Source: Pagrus major (taxonomy: Eukaryota; Chordata; Actinopteri; Spariformes; Sparidae). From it: a stretch of 64,000 bases of DNA. The translations under genes were made by a program, and so were the position numbers. The number at the start of each line of letters is the position of its first letter. The stretch's first letter is position 1. Shown piece after piece: positions 24,513-45,850 of the stretch. A model generated the notes under the pieces. That model saw only the letters and a program-made list of their open reading frames with translations. It was not told the origin of the DNA and made no database searches. Location of the stretch: contig NC_133225.1 in NCBI RefSeq assembly GCF_040436345.1, positions 21,928,040 through 21,992,039 of the forward strand, read 5' to 3'.

Positions 24513-24998
24513 TTAAAAGGCTAAATTCACCCAAAAATGACTCAATATCTATGTTGTGGCATTTTTCTAAACAACTGAAGTAGATTGGGAATTGTTTTAT
24601 AAAGTAAAAAATCCAAAATGGTTCTATACAGCTCGTCTGGTGTAATCCAAGTCTAAGGGAGCCCATAAGATCCCAAATTGATTTGAAAAGACTTTATTTA
24701 AGCCCTCGACACATTGTCCAGCCACAGTGAAGATTTTGGCTTAAAAAAAAGTAAATAATATATTTTCAATTCAATTTGGGATCTTGGGGGTTCCTCATAC
24801 TGGAGCCATGTTATGTTTTTTTTCTGGTTTGTTTTACATTTTAAAACAAGTCCCTATCTACTTCAGTTGTTTAGGAGAACACTGCAATTCTGTCTTGCAG
24901 TGAAGCTCCAGATATGTTTTGTGGACTTTCCATCCACGTGGGGGCGAGTAGATAATAATAATTAAATTTTGAGGTGAACTTATCCTTTAAGAGTCAAT
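24513..24998. mobile_element. Foldback element with AGTTCACCCAAAAATGA-type termini
   Basis: The left end reads TTAAAAGGCTAAATTCACCC then AAAAATGAC. The right end reads ATTTTGAGGTGAACTTATCC then TTTAAG, nearly its reverse complement. Inner arms AAGATCCCAAATTGATTTGA (24667-24686) and CAATTCAATTTGGGATCTT (24767-24785) also pair. The element is about 485 bases and non-coding. Its termini resemble an abundant teleost repeat beginning AAAGGGATAGTTCACCCAAA. Confidence 0.65.
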
Positions 24999-25933
24999 TC
25001 TATCTCAGCTTTGTATTGTTGTGAAGGATCCAGACACTGTTCAGTCTATATTTTTCTCGCTATACTACAAACAAGATTTTGAGAGCTTTTCATGTATTAT
25101 ACAGTGTTTAATTTGCCTCAAAATATAACATTTTTGTTTAATTTGGCCTATTACTATTTGCAAATTGCAAATGAGAAATCTTGCCACGATACAAATGAGA
25201 CTTATAAGGGGAGAGGTATGATTATCTTTATTGTTATGTAAATAGAAACCAAATATAATATCTTTGAGGGAAAGGAAACAGTTTTGCTTGTAATCATGGG
25301 GCTTCTTCAGACTGGAGCCATTTTAAGGTTTTTTTTTTCTGGTTGTTTGTTTTACATTTTAAAACAAGTCCCCATCTACTTCAGTCGTTCAGAAGAATGC
25401 TGCTCCAGAAATGTTTTGTCGACTACAAAACTTTACCTAGCTTTCCGTCTGCATGGGGGTGAGTAGATAATGACTGAATTTTCTTTATGGGGTGAACTTA
25501 TCCTTTAAGGGTCAATTCTATCTCAGATTTGAAGGATCCAGACGCTGTATAGACTTTAATTCCAACAGTGCCATCAAGTGATCATGTAAGAAAGGTGCAA
25601 TACATGTGAAATTGACTCACAGACATACACAGAAATATATTTAGAAACATGGGGGGCAGGGTAATCCGAGGTAAAGATGTGATATATACATATATAGACA
25701 GAGAGAGAGAGGTCACAGACAGGATTTTGACATTTAATTTATTGAGGGTGAAATAGCAATGCAGTGTTCAATTTCCTTCAAAATATGATTTTTTTTTTTG
25801 TATTATTTGGCCTATTACTATTTGCAAATTGCAAATGAGAAATTCTGCCATGGCAGGAATGATACTTATAATGGGAGAGGTCCAGTGTGATGCTCTTTAT
25901 TGTTATAGAAATAGAAACCAAATACAATATCTA
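24787..25933. repeat. Diverged tandem duplication of about 500-600 bases
   Basis: Unit A (about 24787-25262) and unit B (about 25297-25933) share the same motifs in order: ACTGGAGCCAT, TTTTACATTTTAAAACAAGT, CATCTACTTCAGT, GTGAACTTATCCTTTAAG, GTCAATTCTATCTCAG, GGATCCAGAC, CTATTACTATTTGCAAATTG and TAGAAACCAAATA. Indels and substitutions separate them, so the duplication is old. It includes the right half of the foldback element at 24513-24998. A GA/TA-rich insertion (about 25680-25712) is unique to unit B. Confidence 0.75.
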
Positions 25934-26059
25934 CTGACGGAATAAGACTATATTCAAATTATACACATAAATACACATTTCAGGTGTTAATCTGTTGAGA
26001 ACGAGACGTGACAGTCCTCTGCTGCAGACACAGACCGCACTATTGTCCATCTTTCACAG

Positions 26060-26400
26060 AACAATAATATCGCGGACGTGAACAATCGGTTACGTAAAAA
26101 TGTCCCATCATGCTTTGCGCGAACGCTTCACAAAAAGCCCGATGAGAAGAGCGAGGAGGAGGAGGCTACCAGCCGAGAGGGGTAGCCGATTCCCGGAGAG
26201 GATTTTCTGTTCCCGTCGTCCCGAATGATCAAATCGTGACGGCGCCGAATGAAAGCAAAGATAAAAGCATCATAAAACATGATGCTCGCTCCCAGAGAAG
26301 ATCTTCCGTCGGGCCTGTGAGTGTCGGCAGGTTTCCGACCGCCGCCTCTTCGGGGGATTCTGCTGTCTGAGTCCGTCCTGACCCGCGACACCGCCAGGCG
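26060..26400 (+). promoter_or_regulatory. Med26 CpG-rich 5' region
   Basis: The AT-rich spacer gives way at about 26065 to CpG-bearing sequence (CGCGGACGTG, TTGCGCGAACG, TGACGGCGCCGAATG, GTTTCCGACC) up to the med26 ATG at 26401. No TATA box was noticed. This is the expected position of the promoter and 5' UTR; individual sites were not resolved. Confidence 0.5.
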
Positions 26401-29400
26401 ATGACAGCGGCCACAGCCACTCCGCAGGTGATGAGAGACCGGCTGCTACAGGCCATCGACGGCCAGAGCAATGTGAGTATATCCGCTGGTTTCCACAGGA
26501 CGAAGTGGGCGCAGAAAGGCAGACAACAAGGCCAAGAAGACTCCGGCTCGCCACAGAGGGTTGACAAAGTGGGGGCAGTCGGTGTATGGAGAGTTATTAT
26601 TTGCTTGCTAATTAGCTGGCTAACATCACTAGTTAGCCAAAGTTACTACAGGCAGGCATATTCCAGAGCCGGGCTAACTGACTGCTGCTGGCTAATGCTC
26701 ATGTACCACAGTTAGCTTATCTGTGTACACTGGACTTCACGGTGCCTGAACACAGAAGTGACAGAGACTTTGGTTAACTGAGGTTTAAGTGAACTCAAAG
26801 CTTCACATAGATTAAATCTTTACACTTACCTCGAACAGCTGATGAGATTACTGTGGTGTGTTACAGCACTTTTCAAAGACTGAAGGGATGCATGATGCAG
26901 CCAAAGATAATAATTTAATACTAGATTACTTGCAGGACTTCGTCCATTTCATCAGTACCAATGGTATGTCAGTCATTGAAAAGTAGAAACATCATGGCAA
27001 CCTCATGAGCTTGATAAAATGAAGTAAAGTATATAGGGCTGCAACGATTATATTCATTATAATCTGCTGGTTGTTTTCATGATTAGTAATCTATAAAATG
27101 TTAAAATGTTGTGAAAAATGCTGATCACAATTTCCCAGGGCCCAAAGTGACATCTACTATTGCTTCTTTTGTCCCCAAACACCCAAAGACCCTCCTTGTA
27201 CTACTATAGATAACAATGAAGAGCAGCAAATACTTACGTTTAAGAAGCAGGCACCAGCAAATGTTTGACATTTTACCATGAAAAATCACTGAATCGAGTA
27301 TTAAAACGTTCAAGTTGGCAACTAATTTTCTTTCTCTCCATTAATCTGCCAATCGTTGCAGCTCTATAAGTAGGTCCTTTGTGGTATACATTACTGCTAT
27401 GTTCAAAGGAGTAACATAATGAGCTCATGTGTTGGCTTCGTGGTATCTTCTTTAAAGCTTTGATCATACAAACTACACACAAATCTAGTTACATCATGGC
27501 ATGTTACAGAAATAAAATAAAAATAAATCTGTATTGCCATGAAGCAGTCTTTATTGTTGACTTCCAGATGTTGCTTGCTACCACAATGTAAACCGTATGG
27601 TAAAATCATTAATGGTGGATAAATTTCGTAGTATATAACATCATTTTGCCTGACCTAAAGTGGTGTGGAGCAGGTCCAGATTAAAGAGAACGGACCGCTA
27701 TTGTCAGCACTCATCTACTATCTTACTTGCAGATCTGACTTGGTCTTCTTGTGGGATAAAATGACACATTTGCATGCAATCTCTGTTTGTCATATTGAGC
27801 CTGAAACCAGTATGAGTACATTGTGTCTTGACATGCAGGTGCACATTTGAAAGTCTATTCAAATGATGCCTTGACTCGCTCTCTCTCTGTGGAGCTCATG
27901 CATGTTGGGTCTATAAGGTTCTGAGTAGGGTTGTGCGATGTCTACAAAACTGGAATATGATTTTGGCCACAGTTAAACATCGCGATGGACAGTGACATGT
28001 TTCTGTATATGAGGTAGTGTGGCCCTACCAGCTCATCACTGTAGTCCCCTGTTGCTCTGATGGCAACCTCCAACTGTCTCCCATCACCAGCATATAGAGC
28101 AGCCAGATAAACTCTCACATCCCAGCAGGAGAGTCCAGCATGCGTCCCAGTGATTTTAAAAGTGTCCTCGTCTCCACTTAGTCATGGTCTGCCTCTGAAG
28201 CTTGAAGCAAAGTTTGCATGCTAGCTATACTGAGGAAGTTAAGCCAAGAAAATGCAAATAACAACAGTACGATTTTAAAGGAAGTACATTAACAGCAGCC
28301 CACAGAAAAGAAACACCAATGCCATCAACGTAACTGAGCATCTATAGTTTCGCCTAACTGAGCAGATTTAATAAGAAAATGATAAACAGGACATGGAGAC
28401 GTAACTTTAATACATTGACCAGCAGCAACAGCTTCTTGTTTACCCTCCCTCATGTCACAACCCTTACCTTATGGCAACTCTGAAGGGACCCACTATTTTT
28501 TGCACTCTCTGGCAAGGGGCCTATGTTACGACGTTACAGGGCTCAGTGGTTGATGACTTTCAGACATCTGCGATGGAACATTGCATCATCTTTCAGCCCA
28601 ACCCTAGTTCAGAATCACAAACATCTGTATACATACAATTGCACGCAGATGCTGTTGTTGCAATGCTGACAATATATGATATCTGAGGATTGTGATTTTA
28701 TAAACCTGTGTGTCTCTTCAGCAGATATGCAACATGGTGGCAGTTATGGAGGTGATCTCCTATTTGGAGAAATATCCCATCACCAAAGAGGCCCTGGAGG
28801 TAGGTTACATTCACACCTACTGTGTGTGCATCAAAATAAAATGCTGTTGAAGCCAGTCAAATCATAGCTGCTGTTTAACACTGATATTATCTTCTTAAAG
28901 GAAACCCGTCTCGGCAAGCTCATCAATGACGTGAGGAAGAAAACCAAGAATGAGGACCTTGCCAGACGGGCAAAGAAGCTCCTGCGCAACTGGCAGAAGC
29001 TAATTGAGCCAGGGAAGGGTGAGGTGTCGTCCAAAGGACACACCGGTGCATCGTGGTCTTCCAACGGTGGTGCACATCCCTGCATCTCCACTCCAACTGC
29101 CACCACTCCATCAGGTAAAACAGGTCCGGAGTTGAAGAACAGAAATGACTTCAACAACTACTCTTCCCCAAGGGTGGAAAAACTGAGCAACAGGAAACGT
29201 AAGGGTGACCAGAAGGAAGGGCAGCTATTACCAGCCAAGATATCCAAAACAACTCTCAATGATAAAATACAAAACTCCAAACAGCTGCCAACCAATGGAA
29301 TTGGCGGTAGCTCTGAAATTTTTACAGACGCTTGTGCACATCAGCCTTTAGACAAGGACATTTCTGAGCCTTTGGACAGTGACAGGCTAAATAAAATCCC

Positions 29401-30481
29401 TGTCAATGCTGTAAAACCTCATCCAAGTGCCCCAGGATACAGCAAGCCTCCTAGCACTTCTTCTTTGCTAAAAGCATCAGTTCTGCAGCAGCAAGCCAGA
29501 CAAGAGCAAGCTGCCTCTGGAGGGCAGTATCGACCCAGAAGCCCACGCGGTTCCTTGCACAGTCCTCAAACTCCAAAACAGGAAGCTGGTGTTAAACAAA
29601 CGGCATCACAAGCACAGAGTCCTTCTAGCCTCACTGTGAGGCCTGGGTCTGTGGACACCTCTGGGCTGGGGTCTTCGGCTCAGCCTTTCAGTGTTTCTGT
29701 TCAGGGTTTGCACACCGACGGTTCATGGTCTGCAGATTTGGACTCTAAAAGCAGGCTTCCCAATACATCTCTTCATAACTCTTCTGTAATTGGGTGCAGT
29801 AATGGGGTCAGTTCAGAAGATGGTGGTGCTGTGAGCAATACAGGGAAAAGGAGAGGACAGAAATACAAAACAAAGGACTATGTGGTGAAGTTAGATGGAC
29901 AGGCTGTAGAAGACGGCACTAAACCAGTCAGGTTAAAAGACAGGAGACTGACATTTGACCCTGTAACAGGACAGATCAAATCCTCCTTTCATAAGGAGTC
30001 TTCCCTGGAGGGGGAGGTCAGACTGGACCTTAAGCCTGAATCTCAGTGGTCAGAACAGCCGAAGCAAAATCCACCAGTTGCTCCCAGTCCTTTCCAGCAG
30101 ACAGACTGGAAAGAGTTGTCAAGGAGCGAAATCATCCAGTCGTACCTTAGCCAGCAAAGCAACGTGCTGACATCGTCAGGCGCCCACACTCCTGGTGCAC
30201 ACTTTTTCATGACAGAGTTCTTGAAAAAAGAGGAACCCCAAAGTAAAGATGCCAAGAAAACACACACATTGGCACCAGAACTCCCAGCCAGGGTTTTACC
30301 TGGGATTAGCAGAGACGTCATCAGTGAAGACCTGGACAGATTACACAGACAACACTGGTCCGGGGTTAACGGTTGCTACGACACAAAAGGTAATTGGTTT
30401 GACTGGACGGAGTGCATCTCCTTAGACCCACACGGAGATGAGAGCAGGTTGAACATCCTGCCGTACGTCTGTCTGGATTAA
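26401..30481 (+). CDS. med26: Mediator of RNA polymerase II transcription subunit 26
   Basis: MED26 is a metazoan Mediator subunit that docks the super elongation complex and TFIID to Mediator in the nucleus. Exons: 26401-26472, 28725-28799 and 28901-30481, giving 575 residues against about 600 in human. It starts MTAATATPQVMRDRLLQAID. Residues about 10-88 form the TFIIS N-terminal (LW) helical bundle: NMVAVMEVISYLEKYPITKE, TRLGKLINDVRKKTK, then ARRAKKLLRNWQKLIEP. A long serine/proline-rich, low-complexity linker follows (about 90-370). Then come conserved C-terminal blocks: KTKDYVVKLDGQ...LTFDP near 372-410, TDWKELSRSEIIQSYLSQQS near 450, and the Mediator-binding tail ending DESRLNILPYVCLD. 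Nearly all of the protein is in exon 3. Intron 2 is only 101 bases. The exon 2 acceptor is a CAGCAG tandem that would add one glutamine if the upstream site is used. Confidence 0.97.
27035..27364. mobile_element. MITE with GGGCTGCAACGATT / AATCGTTGCAGCTC termini
   Basis: The left end TATAGGGCTGCAACGATTA and right end CAATCGTTGCAGCTCTATA are near-perfect inverted repeats about 330 bases apart. The interior has CCCAGGGCCCAAAGTGACAT and a TTTGTCC(C)CAAAC block typical of a very common fish MITE family, which I believe is hAT-related. It lies in med26 intron 1 and has no coding capacity. Confidence 0.72.
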
Positions 30482-31920
30482 AACTGAGTTCGGGTTTTTG
30501 AATAGGAAATTGTAAGCTGCCTTCATCGTACAGCATGTGTGAAGGCACTTCTAAGTGTAAGCTGCTGTTTTTGCACCGTACGTTGGTGAAAGTGGAGTCA
30601 ATATGCTGCCTGCTTGGGTGTGTGTAAAGCACAGAGGATGTAATCAGTGTTTTTATGGGTTTTTGAACATTGTGCGAGGACAGCACGAAGGAAAAAGGCT
30701 ATGCATTATCTGTCCTTTTTAGTTGTTGGTGTTCAGTAACTGTACAGATTATGTTTCTAATACCTGCCATTGTTTGTATGGGAGAGGGCGTCACGTTAAA
30801 CTGCACAGCTACATTTGATTTGACTTTGTTCTCCACATGCCTCGTTCAATGTGACTTCACTGAATTTGTTTGTACCCACTCACATTGAGACCACAACACA
30901 GTATTGTTTAATTTAAAGTTAAGTTTAATTATATTTAAAAAAGGAACCTGTGACTCACTTAACTTTATCAGCTTTCAATGGAGATTAGTAGGATACATAA
31001 TTGGAGCAGACATCCAACAGATCCATCTCCCAGTGGGGTTTTTGTCAATATTTGCTCATGCATCTTGAACAAGCCTGTGTAGATGACATGCTATCCTTTT
31101 TCCCATTGGTATTAACAACTATCAACTGTTCGTGCTGTGAAAATAATTTAATCATTGCACCTTTTCAGAATCGCTGTTCCATCATCGCACAACTGTCTCG
31201 AGCAGCGACTTTAAGTAGAAAGAAAAACTGACAAATCAGTTTTAAAACATTTGAATATTTTCTTGGTTGTGAGGTTTGATCGCTGTTAAATAAAGTGACA
31301 TGAAACTGCCAGATGTGACTGTGCAGGTTGAGGGGGGAGAGAGAACGGCTGCAACAATGCACGCTGATAAAGAAACGTGGCTGTCATGTATGATATTTAA
31401 TTACATTTTCGTGTTTATTTTAAGATTTTTATACATGTACAGACTACACTAAATCATGTTTTGTTAGATTTCTTTATTCAGAATTGGTTCAGTGATGCAG
31501 CGGCTTTCTAATTTTTTCCTGTTGATGCATCAATCGACCTTACACAGGAAAACTCTCAAATGCCACATTCTGATAATGTGAACTTATTTTATTTTATACT
31601 TGCCTTTTCCCTTTACTGTGTATTTAGGTTGTATAATATGAATTGGAATGGCAGAGCAGATTATGCTACTAGCTTGCATCTTTGTACTGTCAGGAAGAAC
31701 TGAGATACAAATTGACATGCTGGATTAAGTACTTAATATCATTCCTTTAGATATTGTTTGCCTTATGGAAACCTGTGTTTTCCCTAAAGACAGAGCCTTA
31801 GTGAATGTACAGAAATTAGCCTTTTGTGTTCAGTCGAATGCAGAAGAGAACATATTTGCTACTTAGTCCTTTAAGTGGACATGTTGATATGTGTTAATAA
31901 AAAACTGAACAAATTGTGAT
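30482..31920 (+). other. Med26 3' UTR
   Basis: About 1.4 kb between the med26 stop and the AATAAA at 31896-31901 is AT-rich, has no further exon and no clear repeat element, and runs without obvious interruption. An earlier hexamer near 31290 (TTAAATAAAGTG) could give a shorter transcript. Confidence 0.5.
31896..31901 (+). terminator. Candidate distal poly(A) signal of med26
   Basis: AATAAA is followed about 18 bases later by TGTGATTGTCCTTTCTTCTC then GTGTTT, a fitting GU/U-rich downstream element. Confidence 0.55.
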
Positions 31921-32085
31921 TGTCCTTTCTTCTCGTGTTTATTACTGACTCATTCTCGCATTAATCTAACAGACAAATGAATCCCCACAGGGCAGGTATC
32001 TGCACTGGCCCTGCACGAACAACACTAAGCTGAATTCTGAGTAATTTATCACAGCTGCTCTGTTGTTGTTAGTGCTGCTGGCTCA

Positions 32086-32132
32086 GGCATGTGTGAGCTG
32101 ACCAGTCAGAGACTGGTCAGCTCACACATGCC
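32086..32132. repeat. Perfect 22-bp palindrome with a 3-nt loop
   Basis: The arm GGCATGTGTGAGCTGACCAG then TC (32086-32107) is followed by AGA and then its exact reverse complement (32111-32132). Pairing outside is weak. It lies about 185 bases past the med26 poly(A) signal. An intact 22-bp stem without mismatch implies a recent origin or constraint. Confidence 0.9.
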
Positions 32133-32540
32133 AGACTGGGTAATCGGGATGAAGGGCCTTAAAGAGACAGGAGCTAAAACAGAGTGTTTCAGACTGAGGG
32201 GGAATACAGTGATGCAGCACAGGACGTCATGAGAGAACAGATGTGGTGTTTTTTAAGTACTGAAGGATGTAAACCTATTCTATTAGTAACCCAAAAAATA
32301 TCATTAGTAGTGCCTTATATTACTGCGTTACCACTAAAATAATAGATTACTGTAACTTTTGTAACGTGTTACCCCCAACAGTGTTCACAATGTGTTTTTA
32401 ATTTGTTTAATTTTGACGTGGATATATTAGGGGATTCTCTTCAGAGAATCGGACACATCACAAAGAACACACCTTTTTATGCAATTCATGCCGTTTCAAG
32501 AACTTTTACGTTTTAAAATGCAAAATCTCCCATTTTTCAG

Positions 32541-32855
32541 GGGTGGAAGTAACTGATTACATCTCAAATTACTGTAATTAACTATTTTTTTAAATAACTT
32601 GTACTTTTATGAGCATTTTTTCAAGTCTAAATTTACTCATACTTAAGTATGCATTACACCATGTAATCTGCTCAGTTACTTTTAAAATCCTGATTGAGTC
32701 CTGAGTACAATTTGAATTATAACCTAAATCATCAACTGAATTGTTGTAGCCAATAAGGCTGTTTGATCACAGGCCAATGAAAACCCAAACGTACTGTCAA
32801 AGCATGGCAGCATGGTGGCTGATTGATTTCTTATCCATTTAGATTGAAGAGCGTC

Positions 32856-32892
<37 letters not shown>

Positions 32893-33055
32893 GTCTGCTT
32901 TTGATATTGCATTACACATCAGCTGTTAAAAAGTAACTAATACTCTGAGTAGTGTTTGAGATGAATACTTTAACTTAAGTATTATTTTAATACATGTAGT
33001 TTTACTTGTAACTGAGTAATATTTCAGTAATGTAACTATAGTCTTCCCACCACTG
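32541..33055. mobile_element. Inverted-repeat element upstream of slc35e1, with an (ATTG)n insert
   Basis: The left end GGGTGGAAGTAACTGATTAC and the right end TAACTATAGTCTTCCCACCA then CTG are imperfect inverted repeats, with more matched sequence inside (CATACTTAAGTATGCATTAC against TTAACTTAAGTATTATTTTA). The centre holds an (ATTG) run at 32857-32890. The element ends about 40 bases before the slc35e1 promoter motifs. Confidence 0.6.
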
Positions 33056-33096
33056 TGCATTGTAAATGTAGCTCAGTGGTTTTATTTTATAAACGC

Positions 33097-33139
33097 ACTT
33101 CCGTGAATGGCTTTTATTCTGAAGCCGTCCGCCGGAAGT
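33097..33139 (+). promoter_or_regulatory. Slc35e1 promoter: paired ETS-type motifs
   Basis: ACTTCCG at 33097-33103 (reverse orientation) and CCGGAAGT at 33132-33139 (forward) lie 105-147 bases upstream of the slc35e1 ATG. GC-rich, CpG-bearing sequence follows and no TATA box is seen at the expected distance. This fits a constitutive promoter. Confidence 0.5.
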
Positions 33140-33243
33140 TAGGTGTTCCTCCATCGCTGGCAGCTGACGGTTGAGCAGCGCTGCCCTCCCCCGGCGCAGC
33201 CAGACAGACACACCGCCGGTGACTCGTCATTCCGCGCTGTAAG

Positions 33244-42524
<9,281 letters not shown>

Positions 42525-43259
42525 AGGAGGAGTCTCTGGGTCGCTGTCATAGACTTTACTGTGTGTAGCCGCCCTCCCAGCAGCGGGTCTTCACAGCCCC
42601 GCACAAGAGACTGAAGGCAAGTGCTATTTGATCTGGATAAGGAAGAATGAGATGAGTCGTTCATGATGGGCCAGTGATGTGACCTCTCCCACGCTCCTCC
42701 CTGTCTAAACTTCACTTTCTGACAGCTTCGCTCTATGTCATTGTTTATTTATAACTTTGGTACCAACTGTATGGGCTGGTCTGAGAGAAAACAAAACTTA
42801 CATCACCTGTTTTCATTTTGGTGATGGAGTCAGACATCCAGACGCAGAAATGACACACGTTAAAGGTAGTTGATAAATTTGCACCTTACTGTCTGGAAAA
42901 GTCTGAGTTTTGTTTTCACAACCAGCCATCACTTTTTTTGTTGTTTTGTTCAGGAAACTCGAACCAAATCAACAGTCGTCATGTTACATGTTGTAACAAA
43001 GCTCAGTAGAAGGACTCGACATTTTGGTTTCAGGAATTTCATTTTTAGAATTCTCATTTTTTCTTCATGAAGCACCTGTAATGATGTGAGGAGAAACAAT
43101 CTGTTTGTATGAAATGTGTTCCCTTATTCAAAAGCTTGACATAGGTGGAGGATCTGAGGTGACGGTTACCGAAAGAGAGTAGGGACATTTGTGATTTCAT
43201 AGATTTTCATCAGACTGTTGCTATTAATTTTTCCCCATGCTAGTGGAATACGTTTGTTT

Positions 43260-43650
43260 TGTTTGAACCACCAGCAGAAATTCATGGTCCTCAGCGGATA
43301 ACTCCCTCTGACTTTGACCCTGACTTTTCATTTAGACTTAGTTTGTTTTACGTGAAATGTTACATTAACTTTCAGATGGATGGTCACTAAATTTGGTGCA
43401 GACATTTTAATCCCCATCATGATATGGTCCTCTGACTTTGCATCTAAGCGCCATCATATGTCTCCAATACTGTAGTTTGTGGTGTATTTGGTTGTATTTA
43501 GAAAAATCCTGCAAAACAAATGAGATTCCCATCAGCTGCACTTCTTGTTTAGTGTTACTTAATGTCAGCATGTTTATTAGCATCATCATTGTGAGCATGT
43601 TGGCATGGTAACAGTAGCATCTAGTTAGTGCAGGAGTACAGTCGTATAGC
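43260..43650. repeat. Dispersed repeat, AAATTCATGGTCCTCAG type
   Basis: It contains GCAGAAATTCATGGTCCTCA, CACTAAATTTGGTGCAGACA, TCTAAGCGCCATCAT and TTGTGAGCATGTTGGCATGG, in the order known to me from a repeat common in percomorph fish. A related 3' part (GTTAGCATGCTGATGTTAGC) occurs at 62205-62360. Confidence 0.6.
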
Positions 43651-45850
43651 TCACATCACTTCACTTTCTGTCCAAATTACAAGTGCCTGATGAAGAAAAA
43701 TGGCCAAATTACAGGATCAAAAACATCCATTCATTACGTCTGCAAGAAAATGATGCTTGTAAGCTTGTTGCACACATAGATCAGTCAAATTTCAGTCACA
43801 TTTGTTTTGTCAACGAGCTTCTTGAACACACACAAAGCCTCCCTGTCTTTGAACCAAGATAAACTTTAATGAAAACAAAGAGTGAGACCAGTTCTGTGTC
43901 CCAGAACAGTCAATGACCTCCTACAGACCTGCCCATTTCCCCAAGTTAGATAGATAGAGCGATAGAGCGCTAGATAGATGTTATCATAGAGCATTAATGT
44001 AAAAATGTAGCGTAACATTAGATTCACTAAAACAAATGATTCTTTCACTCTGCACTCCGTCAGTTGCATACTGTAATGATGCTTATGATGTTTCATCTTT
44101 CTTCAGAAATCTAACCATGTAAAGTGTAACAGATGTTTAACTTCATTATTTTGATGTCCTAGTTTGGAGTTGAAGAATCAATTTAAAACGATGCATAGTT
44201 TGTTTTTATTGATTATTGGTATTTATTGATCTGTAGAGCTTCTCAGACACAGTGAGGTTCTCTCCCCTTTCAAGCGATTTTTTTTTTCAGCCTGAACCAA
44301 AACTGCTCTGTCACGTGTTTGTTTTTTAAACAGAGGCCCGGTTCAGGTTTGCACATAATGAAAAAAAATGTGAAATTTAGATGTTGACGGTCTGTTACAG
44401 TGGTGTCAGAACGTCACCAGACAAAATGAGACGTGCATGAAATCAGAGGTTTGATTTGTGCAATTAAAGATTCAGCTGTACTTTTAAGGCGGCAAGAGGT
44501 TTCATTATTATTGATTACAGTATATGATAATCATTAAAGTGCTTGAAGAACTTTAATTTCAGAGACCTGTTTTGCATCCTACTCCAGCAATATGAAGTTT
44601 TTTATGTTCTTTCTTTATGAAACGTCTCAGCATCTGAATCCACATTGTATGTCTGCTCATTTGTTTTGTTGGGACAAACACGCATGCTAATTGAATTTTT
44701 GTAAAAATGCCAGTTGTAGCCTGTGAGCTTACTTTTGTCAGCTGTTGTCCCTGGTTAACTTGGGGATGTTCTAGTAATATGGCAGTTATTTTAGCGTACT
44801 ATGTTTGCCTTCTTTGACAAATTGAAAACACTGTCACGGAGACTGTGGGGTCGGTATGCACTGAGCTTCCCAGAGACAAACCAGCATCAATAATTGTATA
44901 TTTCCTCCTGATTTTTTGATTTATAGAGCAAACTGGCTGTAGTTTATAGTTTGTAGGATGTTGGGAACACAAAGCTGCTCTGTTTTTTGCCAGCAGGGAG
45001 ATAAAACACCAACACTGTAGGTAACAAAATACGAAGTCCTGTTTTTAAACGAGTTTTTACACTCATTGTCCAGAAAACACCTTTTCGTTGTAAGCCCTGT
45101 GATAATTGCTTCCTTCTTCTAATGTCCCTTTTTGTTACAACTGCTGCTGTATTTGTTTGTGTTGACTGTTGGACACTTTGAGGCTTGACTCTGTGATGTT
45201 AAATTGAGACTTGGAGTGTAAGAGTCGTTCCATACCAGCTCACCGAGGCCCTCCCAGTTCATGTCATGGATTAACTTGAAAACAATAATGTAAAAACTTC
45301 TATTTTATATATGGGAAGTCCTGTAGCTGTACTCTAAATACTTATGAATTGTTGAAGTTTTGCCCTCGGAGCTACATTTCATCATTTTTGTGATTCTTTG
45401 TGTATTCTCAGCCTCACCAACAGCTTATTTTTCCTCTGGATTGGGTTGAAATTTGCCCTGAACATCCAAAGACCCTTAGGAAAATTGGCAATATGTACAT
45501 GTACATGTACAATATGTGCAGAATGTTTACAGTAATAACAGTAAATCACTTTTTAACCGAACAAAAAGTCTTTAATTTTATTTTCAAAACTCGTTTTCAT
45601 TTTCTTGCAACCAAATTTTGATTTTGTGTAATATTCAAAGTACACAATAGGAGAGGATTTTGCGATGTCCTGTGAATTAAATAGAAGTTTTTACATGAAG
45701 CCTTTTGAGAAAATCCATAACATGAACTGGGAAAAGTCCGCAAGCAGAAAATATAATTTAGTGCGTTACAACACCACAAACAGCTGCTTCAAAAATGAGT
45801 TCCTCAAAAACCTCTGAGAAGGTGTCAGCATTAATGAACACCCATCTCTG

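Noticed and set aside
32086-32132. MicroRNA precursor
   Set aside because: A 3-nt loop and perfect stem of only 22 bp is shorter than a normal pre-miRNA, with no flanking stem. No known miRNA seed was recognised.
32857-32890. CRISPR-like or minisatellite array from (ATTG)n
   Set aside because: Simple tetranucleotide repeat without spacers in a vertebrate genome.
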